From contig JAUNDP010000007.1 of assembly GCA_030526005.1 (NCBI GenBank), positions 1 through 64,000 of the forward strand: DNA of 64,000 nucleotides. The letters run 5' to 3'. The DNA comes from Eubacteriales bacterium. GTDB lineage: Bacteria; Bacillota; Clostridia; Lachnospirales; Lachnospiraceae. This document shows, piece by piece, positions 41,386 to 49,300 of this stretch (position 1 is its first letter; each line of letters begins with the position of its first letter). The notes under the pieces are model-generated. The model ran no database searches, was not told the DNA's origin, and saw only the letters and a list, made by a program, of their open reading frames with translations. The position numbers were made by a program, and so were the translations under genes.

Positions 41386-42471
41386 TTATTTTTCTTTTCG
41401 GAATGTGTTGAGACAGGCGATGGCACAGACTGCTGCGATTCCGATCAGGACTGCAATTTTTCCGTTTGCTGTCGGCCCGTCTGCACTGGATGCCAGACCA
41501 AAGTTGTGGCAGAATGCAGCTCCGACCATCAGACCGAGGACAGTGACGGCGCTGTCAGAATTTCCTTCCCCTGAGAGGACAAGCTGGCGCAGGGGACATC
41601 CACCTAAAAGTACGCAGCCAAATCCAGTGAGGTACATTCCAAGAAAGTTCCACAGTCCGTCCGTATGGGCAACCGGCTGGCCGGAAAATCCAGGCTGAAA
41701 ATAGACGCCGGCCGTTGTTGCTGTCAGTATAAGATTGCAGGCGAGAGCGCTAAGCAAAATGGCAGCAAAGCCAAATAAAAGTTTAGAATCACGAAACAGA
41801 ATCATATCGCGGATTCCTCCGACCATACAAAGGCGTGTGCGCTGGGCAAGAGCGCCTACAAGGAGACCGGCCAGAAGACTGATAAAAACAGCGGCGTGTT
41901 TTCCGCCAGGACCGCCGGCTGATGCAGTAAAATGGATAAAAGCAGGCGCCGCTACAAGCAGAATCAAAAACAGAACCTGAATGGCAGGAAATGCAAATCC
42001 TTCTGTCCTGGAAAGTTTATAGGTACGCTTCAAGGTATAACCTTTATTCAAAAAGAATACGCCTGTTAAAATACCGCCGGCAAATCCGGCGAATCCCAGA
42101 ATTGCATTGAAGTCGCCGCCGGCAAGGCGCAGAATCATGCGGAATGGACATCCGAGGAACATAAGACAGCCGATCATGACAAAAAAACCGAGCATAAAGC
42201 GGGTTACAGGGGCGCTGCCTCCTCTGGGGCTGAATTCCTTTCTCCACATGGCAAGCAAAAAGCTGCCGAGCACGAGACCGATAATCTCAGGACGAATGTA
42301 CTGGACTGCACTGGCAGAGTGAAGCCCGAGGGCGCCTGAAGTGTCACGCAGAAAGCAGGCGATACAAAATCCCATATTGGCAGGATTGCCAAAAAATACA
42401 AGCAGAGAGGAAATCACGCCGATGATACATCCGGCTGTCAAAATCCATCTTGTTTCTGTTTTCAGTTTCAT
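41386..42471 (-). CDS. yedE: YedE-family putative selenium transporter
   Basis: 361 residues with about ten membrane helices and two repeated halves of the YeeE/YedE (Sulf_transp) fold; each half has a cysteine-bearing GCPxR signature (FLGCPFRMILRLAGGD and LLGGCPLRQLVLSGEG). YedE is regarded as a selenium-compound transporter from gene context. It is the first gene of the selenium operon and diverges from the desulfurase-like gene. Confidence 0.9.
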   Translation of the reverse strand: MKLKTETRWILTAGCIIGVISSLLVFFGNPANMGFCIACFLRDTSGALGLHSASAVQYIRPEIIGLVLGSFLLAMWRKEFSPRGGSAPVTRFMLGFFVMIGCLMFLGCPFRMILRLAGGDFNAILGFAGFAGGILTGVFFLNKGYTLKRTYKLSRTEGFAFPAIQVLFLILLVAAPAFIHFTASAGGPGGKHAAVFISLLAGLLVGALAQRTRLCMVGGIRDMILFRDSKLLFGFAAILLSALACNLILTATTAGVYFQPGFSGQPVAHTDGLWNFLGMYLTGFGCVLLGGCPLRQLVLSGEGNSDSAVTVLGLMVGAAFCHNFGLASSADGPTANGKIAVLIGIAAVCAIACLNTFRKEK

Positions 42472-42659
42472 AATAGTTCTCCTTCCCTTTCTCTTACTAT
42501 CAGGATATCATTGACAGATTTTGATGTCTAATAATATTTATTAATAATTCTTTTTTATTTATAGAAAATAATAATAAGTACATGATATACTGAAAAGAAA
42601 AGGATCAAATACAGACAAAATACGAATAAAACAGAAATACATCTATGGGAGCAGAAGAG
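42472..42659. promoter_or_regulatory. divergent promoter region of the selenium locus
   Basis: 188 bases between yedE (minus) and the aminotransferase V gene (plus). A stretch of almost pure A/T at 42527-42575 with repeated ATTAATAATA-like words and TATACT at about 42586-42591 (a -10 for the plus side) are visible. LysR-type regulators bind AT-rich T-N11-A sites in such divergent regions; the LysR gene downstream is the candidate. Confidence 0.4.
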
Positions 42660-43838
42660 ATGAAAAAAATTTATTTTGACCATGCAGCCACGACATTTCC
42701 AAAACCAGATACCGTAGCGGAGGCAATGTATCGATATATCAAAGAGGAAGGATGCAATATCAACCGAGGCTGTTATAACCAGGCATATCAGGTGGAGGAG
42801 AAGGTATATGAGACGAGAAAAGCCGTATGCGAATTATTTCGCGGCGAGGACAGCAGAAATGTGATTTTCACAAGAAATATTACAGAAAGCTTAAATGTGA
42901 TTCTGAAGGGATTTTTAAAGCGGGGCGATCATGTGATTGTATCTTCCATGGAACACAATGCAGTTATGCGGCCGTTAGTCCAGCTGGAAAAACAGGGGAT
43001 TTCTTTTTCGAGAGCGATGTGTGAGGCGGATGGAAGTTTAAAAATAGAGAAACTGGAGGAATGCCGCAGAAAAAATACAAAGGCAGTTGTCATGACACAT
43101 GCCAGCAACGTATGCGGAACGCTTCTGCCGATTGAGGCGACAGGAAAATTTTGCCGTGAAAAGAATCTGAAATTGATTGTGGACTGCGCTCAGACTGCAG
43201 GGACATGGGAGATCGATATGCAGAAGATGCACATTGATGCGCTTGCATTTACCGGCCACAAAGGATTGATGGGACCGCAGGGAATCGGTGGTTTTCTGAT
43301 GACAAAGGATATGGCGCAGCAGACAGAACCGTTGATTGTGGGCGGGACAGGCAGTATCAGTGACAGAGAAGACACTCCGTTGTTTCTGCCAGACCGCTTT
43401 GAGGCGGGGACGTTGAATATTCCGGGGATTCTGGGACTTTATGCCGGCCTGGAATGGCTGGAAAAAACAGGAATCCAAAAAATTCAGGAACATGAATTAA
43501 TGCTGACAGAACGGTTTATAAAAGGATTAAAAGTGGCGGACCCTGTCGGAAAGAAAATTCGGATTGTTGGAAAAGAAGGAATACAGGGAAGAACAGGTGT
43601 CGTCTCTATACAGACAAAAGCAACCGAGATGGCGCAGACGGCGTATGAGCTGGATGAGAGATATGGAATTATGACAAGAGTAGGGCTGCACTGTGCGCCT
43701 TCAGCACATAAAACACTGGGGACGTATCCAGCCGGAACGATTCGATTTTCATTTGGATTCTGGAACACAACACAGGAAGTGGACTGCGCTGTGAAGGCGC
43801 TGGGAGAGTTGACGGAGGGGATCAGAGATGGAATTTAA
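42660..43838 (+). CDS. class V aminotransferase (cysteine desulfurase / selenocysteine lyase-like)
   Basis: 392 residues from the ATG at 42660 (GGGAG upstream; the earlier ATG at 42645 has none). PLP-binding lysine in FTGHKGLMGPQGIG, the opening IYFDHAATTFPKPD and a catalytic-type Cys in GLHCAPSAHKTLGT. It would take sulfur or selenium from cysteine or selenocysteine and hand it to carriers such as the YedF- and DUF3343-like proteins encoded in the divergent operon. Its stop overlaps the LysR gene by 11 bases. Confidence 0.88.
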   Translation: MKKIYFDHAATTFPKPDTVAEAMYRYIKEEGCNINRGCYNQAYQVEEKVYETRKAVCELFRGEDSRNVIFTRNITESLNVILKGFLKRGDHVIVSSMEHNAVMRPLVQLEKQGISFSRAMCEADGSLKIEKLEECRRKNTKAVVMTHASNVCGTLLPIEATGKFCREKNLKLIVDCAQTAGTWEIDMQKMHIDALAFTGHKGLMGPQGIGGFLMTKDMAQQTEPLIVGGTGSISDREDTPLFLPDRFEAGTLNIPGILGLYAGLEWLEKTGIQKIQEHELMLTERFIKGLKVADPVGKKIRIVGKEGIQGRTGVVSIQTKATEMAQTAYELDERYGIMTRVGLHCAPSAHKTLGTYPAGTIRFSFGFWNTTQEVDCAVKALGELTEGIRDGI

Positions 43839-44736
43839 GCAACTGCAGTCTTTCGTGGAAGTAGTGAAATATCGAAGTTTTACGAAGGCAGCCGATCATC
43901 TGTTTTTATCTCAGCCGACCATCAGTACTCACATCCGGATGTTGGAGGAGGAATGTCATTCCAGACTGATTGTTCGGACGACGAAGCGGATTGAGGTGAC
44001 GCAGAGAGGGAAGGAGCTGTATGAATTTGCAAGTCAGATGTTGATACAAAGAGACAGCCTTTTAAAGCGATGGAGTCAGGAAAATCAGAAGATCGTACAG
44101 ATCGGAGCTTCCACAATTCCTTCCGCATATATCCTGCCGGAGATTTTGCCGCAGTATCGGGCTGCCTGTGGAGACATCCAGTTTCATATTCATCAGACAG
44201 ACAGTCAGGGCGTGATTGACGGACTGATAAATGGAAAGTTTGAAGTGGGGCTTGTGGGAATGAAGGGAGAAGAAGAGGAGATTGTATTTCTTCCTTTTTA
44301 TCAGGATTCGATCGTCCTGATCACTCCGGTGGCAGAGCCGTTCTTGACGATGAAAAAGGAAAAAGAAATTTCCTTTCATTCTATTTTGCATTTGCCTTTT
44401 ATTATGCGGGAGCAGGGAAGTGGAAGTAAAAGATGCGCAGAATCTTATCTGGAACGGATGGGAATTCAGGAAAATGATTTGAATATCACAGCGCGCCTAA
44501 ATGATCCGGAGTCAATTAAAAATCTGGTGGCAAGCGGTCTTGGGATTTCCATCATTTCTGAGACGGCAGCGCAGAACTTTGAAAAGGCAAATAAGATTTT
44601 GACATTCCGTCTGCCCAAATACAGAGCGGTGCGAAATCTATATATCGCTTACAGAAAGGGATTTATATTAAAAGAAAATACAAAAAATTTTATTGCGTTT
44701 GTGCGCGCCTATTACGGATTTTCTGATCTGATATGA
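43828..44736 (+). CDS. LysR-family transcriptional regulator
   Basis: 302 residues: N-terminal helix-turn-helix (about 1-60; SFTKAADHLFLSQPTISTHI) and a substrate-binding domain (about 90-295; EILPQYRAACGDIQFHIHQTD). It is translationally coupled to the desulfurase-like gene and sits across from the yedE operon, so it probably controls the selenium locus. Related regulators of sulfur metabolism (CysB/CysL) bind O-acetylserine, but the effector here is unknown. Confidence 0.9.
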   Translation: MEFKQLQSFVEVVKYRSFTKAADHLFLSQPTISTHIRMLEEECHSRLIVRTTKRIEVTQRGKELYEFASQMLIQRDSLLKRWSQENQKIVQIGASTIPSAYILPEILPQYRAACGDIQFHIHQTDSQGVIDGLINGKFEVGLVGMKGEEEEIVFLPFYQDSIVLITPVAEPFLTMKKEKEISFHSILHLPFIMREQGSGSKRCAESYLERMGIQENDLNITARLNDPESIKNLVASGLGISIISETAAQNFEKANKILTFRLPKYRAVRNLYIAYRKGFILKENTKNFIAFVRAYYGFSDLI

Positions 44737-44872
44737 CTCTCAGAAAAGAGAGAGGAAAAGCGGCAAAAATTTGGGGCGCAGGCAGAAGTTTTGAAAAAAT
44801 ATACTTGTATTTGCGGATTATGAAAGATATAATCGAAATGTCGGCAAATATCATTCTATGGAGGGAAAAAGT

Positions 44873-45199
44873 ATGATAATAGAAGGAAATCCAAAGGAAA
44901 AAGAGGCAATGAAAGCATTTCACGAAGGAGATCGTCCAAAAGGATTAAAGCTTCAGGAAGAATTTGCGGCGGCATTTCGGGAAGAATATCAGGAAAAAGA
45001 TCACTGCCCATGCAAAAAAGCCTGTCGTTACCATGGAAATTGTAAGGAATGTGTGGCAATCCACAGAGCGCATCAGGAACACGTTCCGAACTGTATGCGG
45101 CCGATTCTGAACAAAAAGATTAAAATTTTATCAGAACTGACCGAACACACAATCGCAAATGAAATTGAATCTCCGAAAGAAGTTTTGAGAAAAGAATAA
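44873..45199 (+). CDS. Cys-rich small protein of unknown function
   Basis: 108 residues from the ATG at 44873 (GGAGG 9 bases upstream; an ATG at 44858 lies before the ribosome site). An acidic helical start is followed by CPCKKACRYHGNCKECVAIH and a later HVPNC, a cluster of six cysteines and several histidines that looks like a zinc-binding knuckle. Short proteins with the NCxxCVAxHR pattern (DUF6485-like) are known in Clostridia, but no function is established. It is monocistronic, between the selenium locus and the GerMN gene. Confidence 0.75.
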   Translation: MIIEGNPKEKEAMKAFHEGDRPKGLKLQEEFAAAFREEYQEKDHCPCKKACRYHGNCKECVAIHRAHQEHVPNCMRPILNKKIKILSELTEHTIANEIESPKEVLRKE

Positions 45200-45244
45200 G
45201 AGAAAATAAAAAATAGATAAAAGAAAAGAGAAGAAAGAGTTTTA

Positions 45245-45273
45245 TTGTATTTTTTTTCGGCCTGTGATATTCT
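45245..45273 (+). promoter_or_regulatory. promoter of the GerMN gene
   Basis: TTGTAT (45245-45250), 17-base spacer, TATTCT (45268-45273), about 98 bases before the start. Confidence 0.55.
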
Positions 45274-45370
45274 AATTATAAGAAATGCAGGTGAAAAAAG
45301 ACTCAATTTTAACGGTGAGGATGACAGATTCCTCTTTTTGATATAAAAATGATACAGAAAGGAGAGTCCT

Positions 45371-46390
45371 ATGCAGAAAAGAAGAAAAACTTCTCCATGG
45401 TTTAAAGCAGGAAGCATTATACTGCTTTTGATTTTAGTCGTTGCAGCTGTTGTATTTGCGAAAGAAATAAAACAGGAAAAACAGGAAGAAAACAAAGAAA
45501 AAATGTCTTCCTTACAGACGGCTGCGAATGCGTCGGGAGTGGCGATTGATCTCTATTATGGAGATCAGAATGCAGAATTCATCATCAAGAGAGAAGTAAA
45601 AGTCCCGCAGATCAGTCCGGAAAATTTGACAGCAGCCCTGACGGAACAGGGAATCTTAGCGCCTGGAACGGAAGTACTCTCCTTGAAAGACAGAACAGAA
45701 GACGGAAAGAAGCTGCTGGATCTCGACTTCAATGAGAAATTCCGAGAGACGTTGTTTAGCCTTGGAACATCAGGAGAGCGGATTTTTATGGGCAGCGTGA
45801 TCAATACTTTCTTGAGGGCATATCAGGCAGACGCCATAAAGATTACAGTGGAGGGCAGCCCTCTGGAGAGCGGACATGCAGTATATGATAAGTATCAGAA
45901 CTTTTACGGTCAGGTACAGCAGCGTCTGAATGTCACTTATCCGGTGCCGGGCGGAACAGATGAGACCGTGGAAGTCCTGAAAATGTACAGTGATCTGGGA
46001 TTTGCCACCGTATATGATGAACACAATTTTGCACATGTAAAAGAGAATGATAATGAAGTCGTCTTTTCTGATCTGAAAAGTACGGAGGAAATAAAAAAGA
46101 AGGCGTCTCTGAAAGTGATTCGTACAGAAGAAAGCATACAGACAGTGGCAAAGGATGTTCAGGCAGAGATTCCAGGAGTAGATTTGGAAGACACAGACAA
46201 AACTTTCGGGAAGAACCAGGAAAGCGGCGTCTTTTTCTCCTATATGCAGAATGAAGGAAGAAAGGGTGAAATTTATCTGTGCGATCACAATGGATTTACA
46301 TATCGCATAGAGATCAGCTGTGCAGAAAGTGACAGCAGTCTTTGGGGACAGCTGCAGATGATGACAGATGAATTTTACTTTGTAGATTAA
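45371..46390 (+). CDS. GerMN-domain membrane-anchored protein
   Basis: 339 residues: a basic start and one membrane helix (about 14-31), a charged coil, a GerMN domain (about 45-185; VAIDLYYGDQNAEFIIKREV and FLRAYQADAIKITVEG) and a C-terminal domain (about 225-339) that I do not recognise. GerMN domains are found in spore and cell-surface proteins such as GerM. GAAAGGAGAG precedes the ATG. A terminator follows. Confidence 0.8.
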   Translation: MQKRRKTSPWFKAGSIILLLILVVAAVVFAKEIKQEKQEENKEKMSSLQTAANASGVAIDLYYGDQNAEFIIKREVKVPQISPENLTAALTEQGILAPGTEVLSLKDRTEDGKKLLDLDFNEKFRETLFSLGTSGERIFMGSVINTFLRAYQADAIKITVEGSPLESGHAVYDKYQNFYGQVQQRLNVTYPVPGGTDETVEVLKMYSDLGFATVYDEHNFAHVKENDNEVVFSDLKSTEEIKKKASLKVIRTEESIQTVAKDVQAEIPGVDLEDTDKTFGKNQESGVFFSYMQNEGRKGEIYLCDHNGFTYRIEISCAESDSSLWGQLQMMTDEFYFVD

Positions 46391-46433
46391 TTTTATAATG
46401 AAATAAGGCGATGCAAGGCAGCGTCTGACAGAG

Positions 46434-46480
46434 AAACAGTGGTCTTCTGGTGGGAAAAAACCAGATCCGCTGTTTTTTTA
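46434..46480 (+). terminator. terminator after the GerMN gene
   Basis: AACAGTGG...TTCTGGT and ACCAGA...CCGCTGTT form an interrupted stem followed by seven T. Confidence 0.8.
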
Positions 46481-46525
46481 TTTTTGGAAAAGCAGATGTC
46501 TTGCAACAATTCACCAGAGTGACTT

Positions 46526-46567
46526 GGTAAAATTATCATAGAAATTTACCGTGCAGTGTGATATACT
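46526..46567 (+). promoter_or_regulatory. metY2 promoter region with GGTAAA/TTTACC dyad
   Basis: GGTAAA (46526-46531) and TTTACC (46545-46550) are an inverted repeat with a 13-base spacer; TATACT (46562-46567) is the likely -10, so the dyad covers the -35 region. The first metY promoter has the same two hexamers with the same 13-base spacing but in opposite order. Confidence 0.4.
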
Positions 46568-46672
46568 AAAAGCCATATGATACAAAGCAATTTAATTTTG
46601 CATGATAAGCTGGAATCTTTCAGAGGATGAGGAAGATCCGTCTGGGGAGGAAAGGTGAGGAGGAACTTTTTT

Positions 46673-47956
46673 ATGAGCAATCAGTATAAGATTGAGACAA
46701 AATGTATACAGTCGGGATGGAAGCCGAAAAAAGGAGAGCCGAGAGTCCTGCCGATCTATCAGAGTACAACATTTAAATATGACACAACAGACGAAATGGG
46801 AAAATTGTTTGATCTGGAGGAAGAAGGATATTTCTATACACGTCTTCAGAATCCGACAAATGATGCAGTGGCTGCCAAAATCGCTGATCTGGAAGGCGGT
46901 GTGGCTGCCGTTCTGACTTCTTCCGGACAGGCTGCAAACTTCTATGCTGTCTTTAATATCTGTGAAGCAGGAGATCATATTGTATGCGCGTCTACCGTTT
47001 ACGGCGGAACATTTAACTTATTTGGAGTGACAATGAAAAAACTGGGAATCGACTGTACGTTTGTAGATGCAGATGCTTCTGAGGAAGAGATTGCAAGGGC
47101 ATTTCGTCCAAATACGAAAGTATTATTCGCAGAGACTATCGCAAATCCGGCTCTTGTTGTCCTTGACATTGAGAAATTTGCAAAGATTGCGCATGAGCAT
47201 GGCGTGCCGCTGATCGTGGACAATACATTTGCAACGCCAGTCAACTGCCGCCCGTTTGAGTGGGGAGCAGATATTGTGACACATTCCACAACAAAATATA
47301 TGGACGGTCATGCAATGCAGGTCGGCGGAGCAATCGTGGACAGCGGAAACTTTGACTGGGAAGCATACGGGGACAAATATCATGGACTGACGCTTCCAGA
47401 TGAATCATACCACGGCGTTGTATATACGAAAAAATTTGGAAAGAAAGCATATATCACAAAGGCAACCGTTCAGCTGATGCGTGATCTTGGCTCCATTCCG
47501 GCGCCGATGAACTGCTTCCTGCTGAATGTGGGGCTGGAGACATTGCCGCTCAGAGTGGCTCGTCATTGCAGCAACGCTCAGAAAGTAGCAGAATTTTTAA
47601 ATGCGCATGAGAAAGTATCCCATGTCAACTATGCCGGACTTCCGACAGATAAATATCATGAACTGGCAAAGAAATATATGCCGAATGGAACATGCGGCGT
47701 AATTTCCTTTGAGCTAAAAGGAGGAAGAGAGGCGGCTGTAAAATTCATGGACGGACTGAAGATGGCTGCGATCGTCACACATGTTGCAGATGCAAGAACG
47801 AGCGTCCTGCATCCGGCAAGCCATACACACAGACAGATGAATGACCAGCAGCTGGCAGAGGCCGGCGTGTCACCGGGAATGATCCGTCTGTCAATCGGAA
47901 TTGAACATCCGGACGATATCATTGAAGATCTGAGTCAGGCTCTGGATCTTGTATAA
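46673..47956 (+). CDS. metY: O-acetylhomoserine sulfhydrylase, second copy
   Basis: 427 residues from the ATG at 46673 (GAGGAGG 9 bases upstream; a GTG at 46655 is possible but less well placed). Cys/Met metabolism PLP family: DNTFATPVNCRPFEWGAD, PLP lysine in HSTTKYMDGHA, ending RLSIGIEHPDDIIEDL. Makes homocysteine from O-acetylhomoserine and sulfide. It differs from the first copy by its start, by a shorter central loop and by the sequence around the PLP lysine, so it is an old paralogue and not a recent duplicate. It could also be a cysteine-using variant of the family. Confidence 0.92.
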   Translation: MSNQYKIETKCIQSGWKPKKGEPRVLPIYQSTTFKYDTTDEMGKLFDLEEEGYFYTRLQNPTNDAVAAKIADLEGGVAAVLTSSGQAANFYAVFNICEAGDHIVCASTVYGGTFNLFGVTMKKLGIDCTFVDADASEEEIARAFRPNTKVLFAETIANPALVVLDIEKFAKIAHEHGVPLIVDNTFATPVNCRPFEWGADIVTHSTTKYMDGHAMQVGGAIVDSGNFDWEAYGDKYHGLTLPDESYHGVVYTKKFGKKAYITKATVQLMRDLGSIPAPMNCFLLNVGLETLPLRVARHCSNAQKVAEFLNAHEKVSHVNYAGLPTDKYHELAKKYMPNGTCGVISFELKGGREAAVKFMDGLKMAAIVTHVADARTSVLHPASHTHRQMNDQQLAEAGVSPGMIRLSIGIEHPDDIIEDLSQALDLV

Positions 47957-48009
47957 CAAACCGCATAGGAAAAAAGAAAAGACAGCTCAGTGATAAAAGA
48001 CAAAAGAAA

Positions 48010-48058
48010 CAGGAGAGAGCGGGAGAAGAGATTTGATCCCGTCCTCTCCTGAATTTTT
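48010..48058 (+). terminator. terminator after metY2
   Basis: AGGAGAG...GGGA and TCCC...CTCTCCT form an interrupted stem followed by T5. The 180 bases after it, up to the SbcD-like gene, hold no clear gene (see findings for a possible remnant). Confidence 0.75.
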
Positions 48059-48237
48059 GAGATGGTTCTCTGTCGAAGGAACTTGCCACGAAACAAGATT
48101 ATCTGATCATCTGCGGGAACTGGATGAACGCCATACGCTGCTGTATCAGAGAGTCCTGCCGCTGCAAGTGTGAAAAGAGCGGAAACTTGAAAGACATTTT
48201 GAGTTATGGTATATTAAAAAAAGAGGAGGATTGAAAA

Positions 48238-49293
48238 ATGAAATTTTTTCATATTTCGGATGTCCATCTGGGGGATTCACCGGATCAGGGCTTTCCGTGG
48301 AGCGAGATGAGACAGAAAGAGATTTGGAAGAGCTTCCGGGCATTTATTCAAAAGGTATCAGAAAAGCAAGTAGATTTGCTGCTGATCGCCGGTGATTTAT
48401 TTCATCGTCAGCCTCTTATTCGTGAAGTAAAAGAAATCAATGATTTATTTTCTGCAATTCCACAGACAAAGATTGTCTTGATTGCAGGGGAGCATGATTA
48501 TCTTCATCCGGATTCCTGTTATTTGAAATTTCAGTGGAGTCCGAATGTCTTTTGGCTGAATACAAGAGAGTGTGGCGGAGTTTATTTCCCGGATTTAAAC
48601 ACAGAAGTATATGGACTGAGCTATTTTGAAAAAGAAATGACAGAACCGCTGTATGACAATGTTTTTCCTCAGAATAACGGATGCTTCCATATTTTATTGG
48701 CGCATGGAGGCGATGAGACGCACATTCCTGTCGATAAAAAGAAGCTTGCAAAATCAGGATTTCAATATGTGGCGATGGGACATCTGCATAAGTCGCAGAC
48801 CGTTGTGGATCGTATGGCATATTACAGCGGCTCTCTGGAACCGCTGGAGAAAACAGATCTTGGACCTCACGGCTACATAGAGGGGGATGTGGATGCGTAT
48901 GGCAGAATGAAGATTCGATTTGTGCCGTGGGCAAAGAGAGAATATCTGATTTTACCTGTGACTTCCACAGAAAGTTTTACCGATGAGGATTTAAAAAAGC
49001 AGGTAAATGAGGTCATCCAGAAAAGAGGAAAACAGCATTTTTACAGAATTTTAATCGACGGCGTCCGTGACCCTGCCGTGCATTTTGATTTAGAGGGATG
49101 CAGGCAGTTTGGAAACATAGTTGAGATTGCAGATCACACGACTCCTGTCTATAATTTCCGAAAATTGCTTTCGCAAAATGGAAATAATCTGTTGGGACGT
49201 TATATTCGTCATTTTCAGACCGGCGCTTTGAGCGAGGAGGAAAAAGAGGCGCTGTATGCAGGAATCGACGCGCTGCTCGATACAAAGAGGTAG
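48238..49293 (+). CDS. SbcD/YhaO-like metallophosphoesterase nuclease
   Basis: 351 residues of the Mre11/SbcD calcineurin-like family: SDVHLGD, GDLFH, GEHDY (usually GNHD; here Glu replaces Asn), LAHGGDE and MGHLHK carry the metal ligands. A C-terminal capping part follows (about 260-351). GAGGAGG is 7-8 bases before the ATG. It is followed after 7 bases by an SMC-like ATPase, the usual partner arrangement for a nuclease-ATPase repair complex. Confidence 0.9.
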   Translation: MKFFHISDVHLGDSPDQGFPWSEMRQKEIWKSFRAFIQKVSEKQVDLLLIAGDLFHRQPLIREVKEINDLFSAIPQTKIVLIAGEHDYLHPDSCYLKFQWSPNVFWLNTRECGGVYFPDLNTEVYGLSYFEKEMTEPLYDNVFPQNNGCFHILLAHGGDETHIPVDKKKLAKSGFQYVAMGHLHKSQTVVDRMAYYSGSLEPLEKTDLGPHGYIEGDVDAYGRMKIRFVPWAKREYLILPVTSTESFTDEDLKKQVNEVIQKRGKQHFYRILIDGVRDPAVHFDLEGCRQFGNIVEIADHTTPVYNFRKLLSQNGNNLLGRYIRHFQTGALSEEEKEALYAGIDALLDTKR

Positions 49294-49300
49294 GGAGTTT

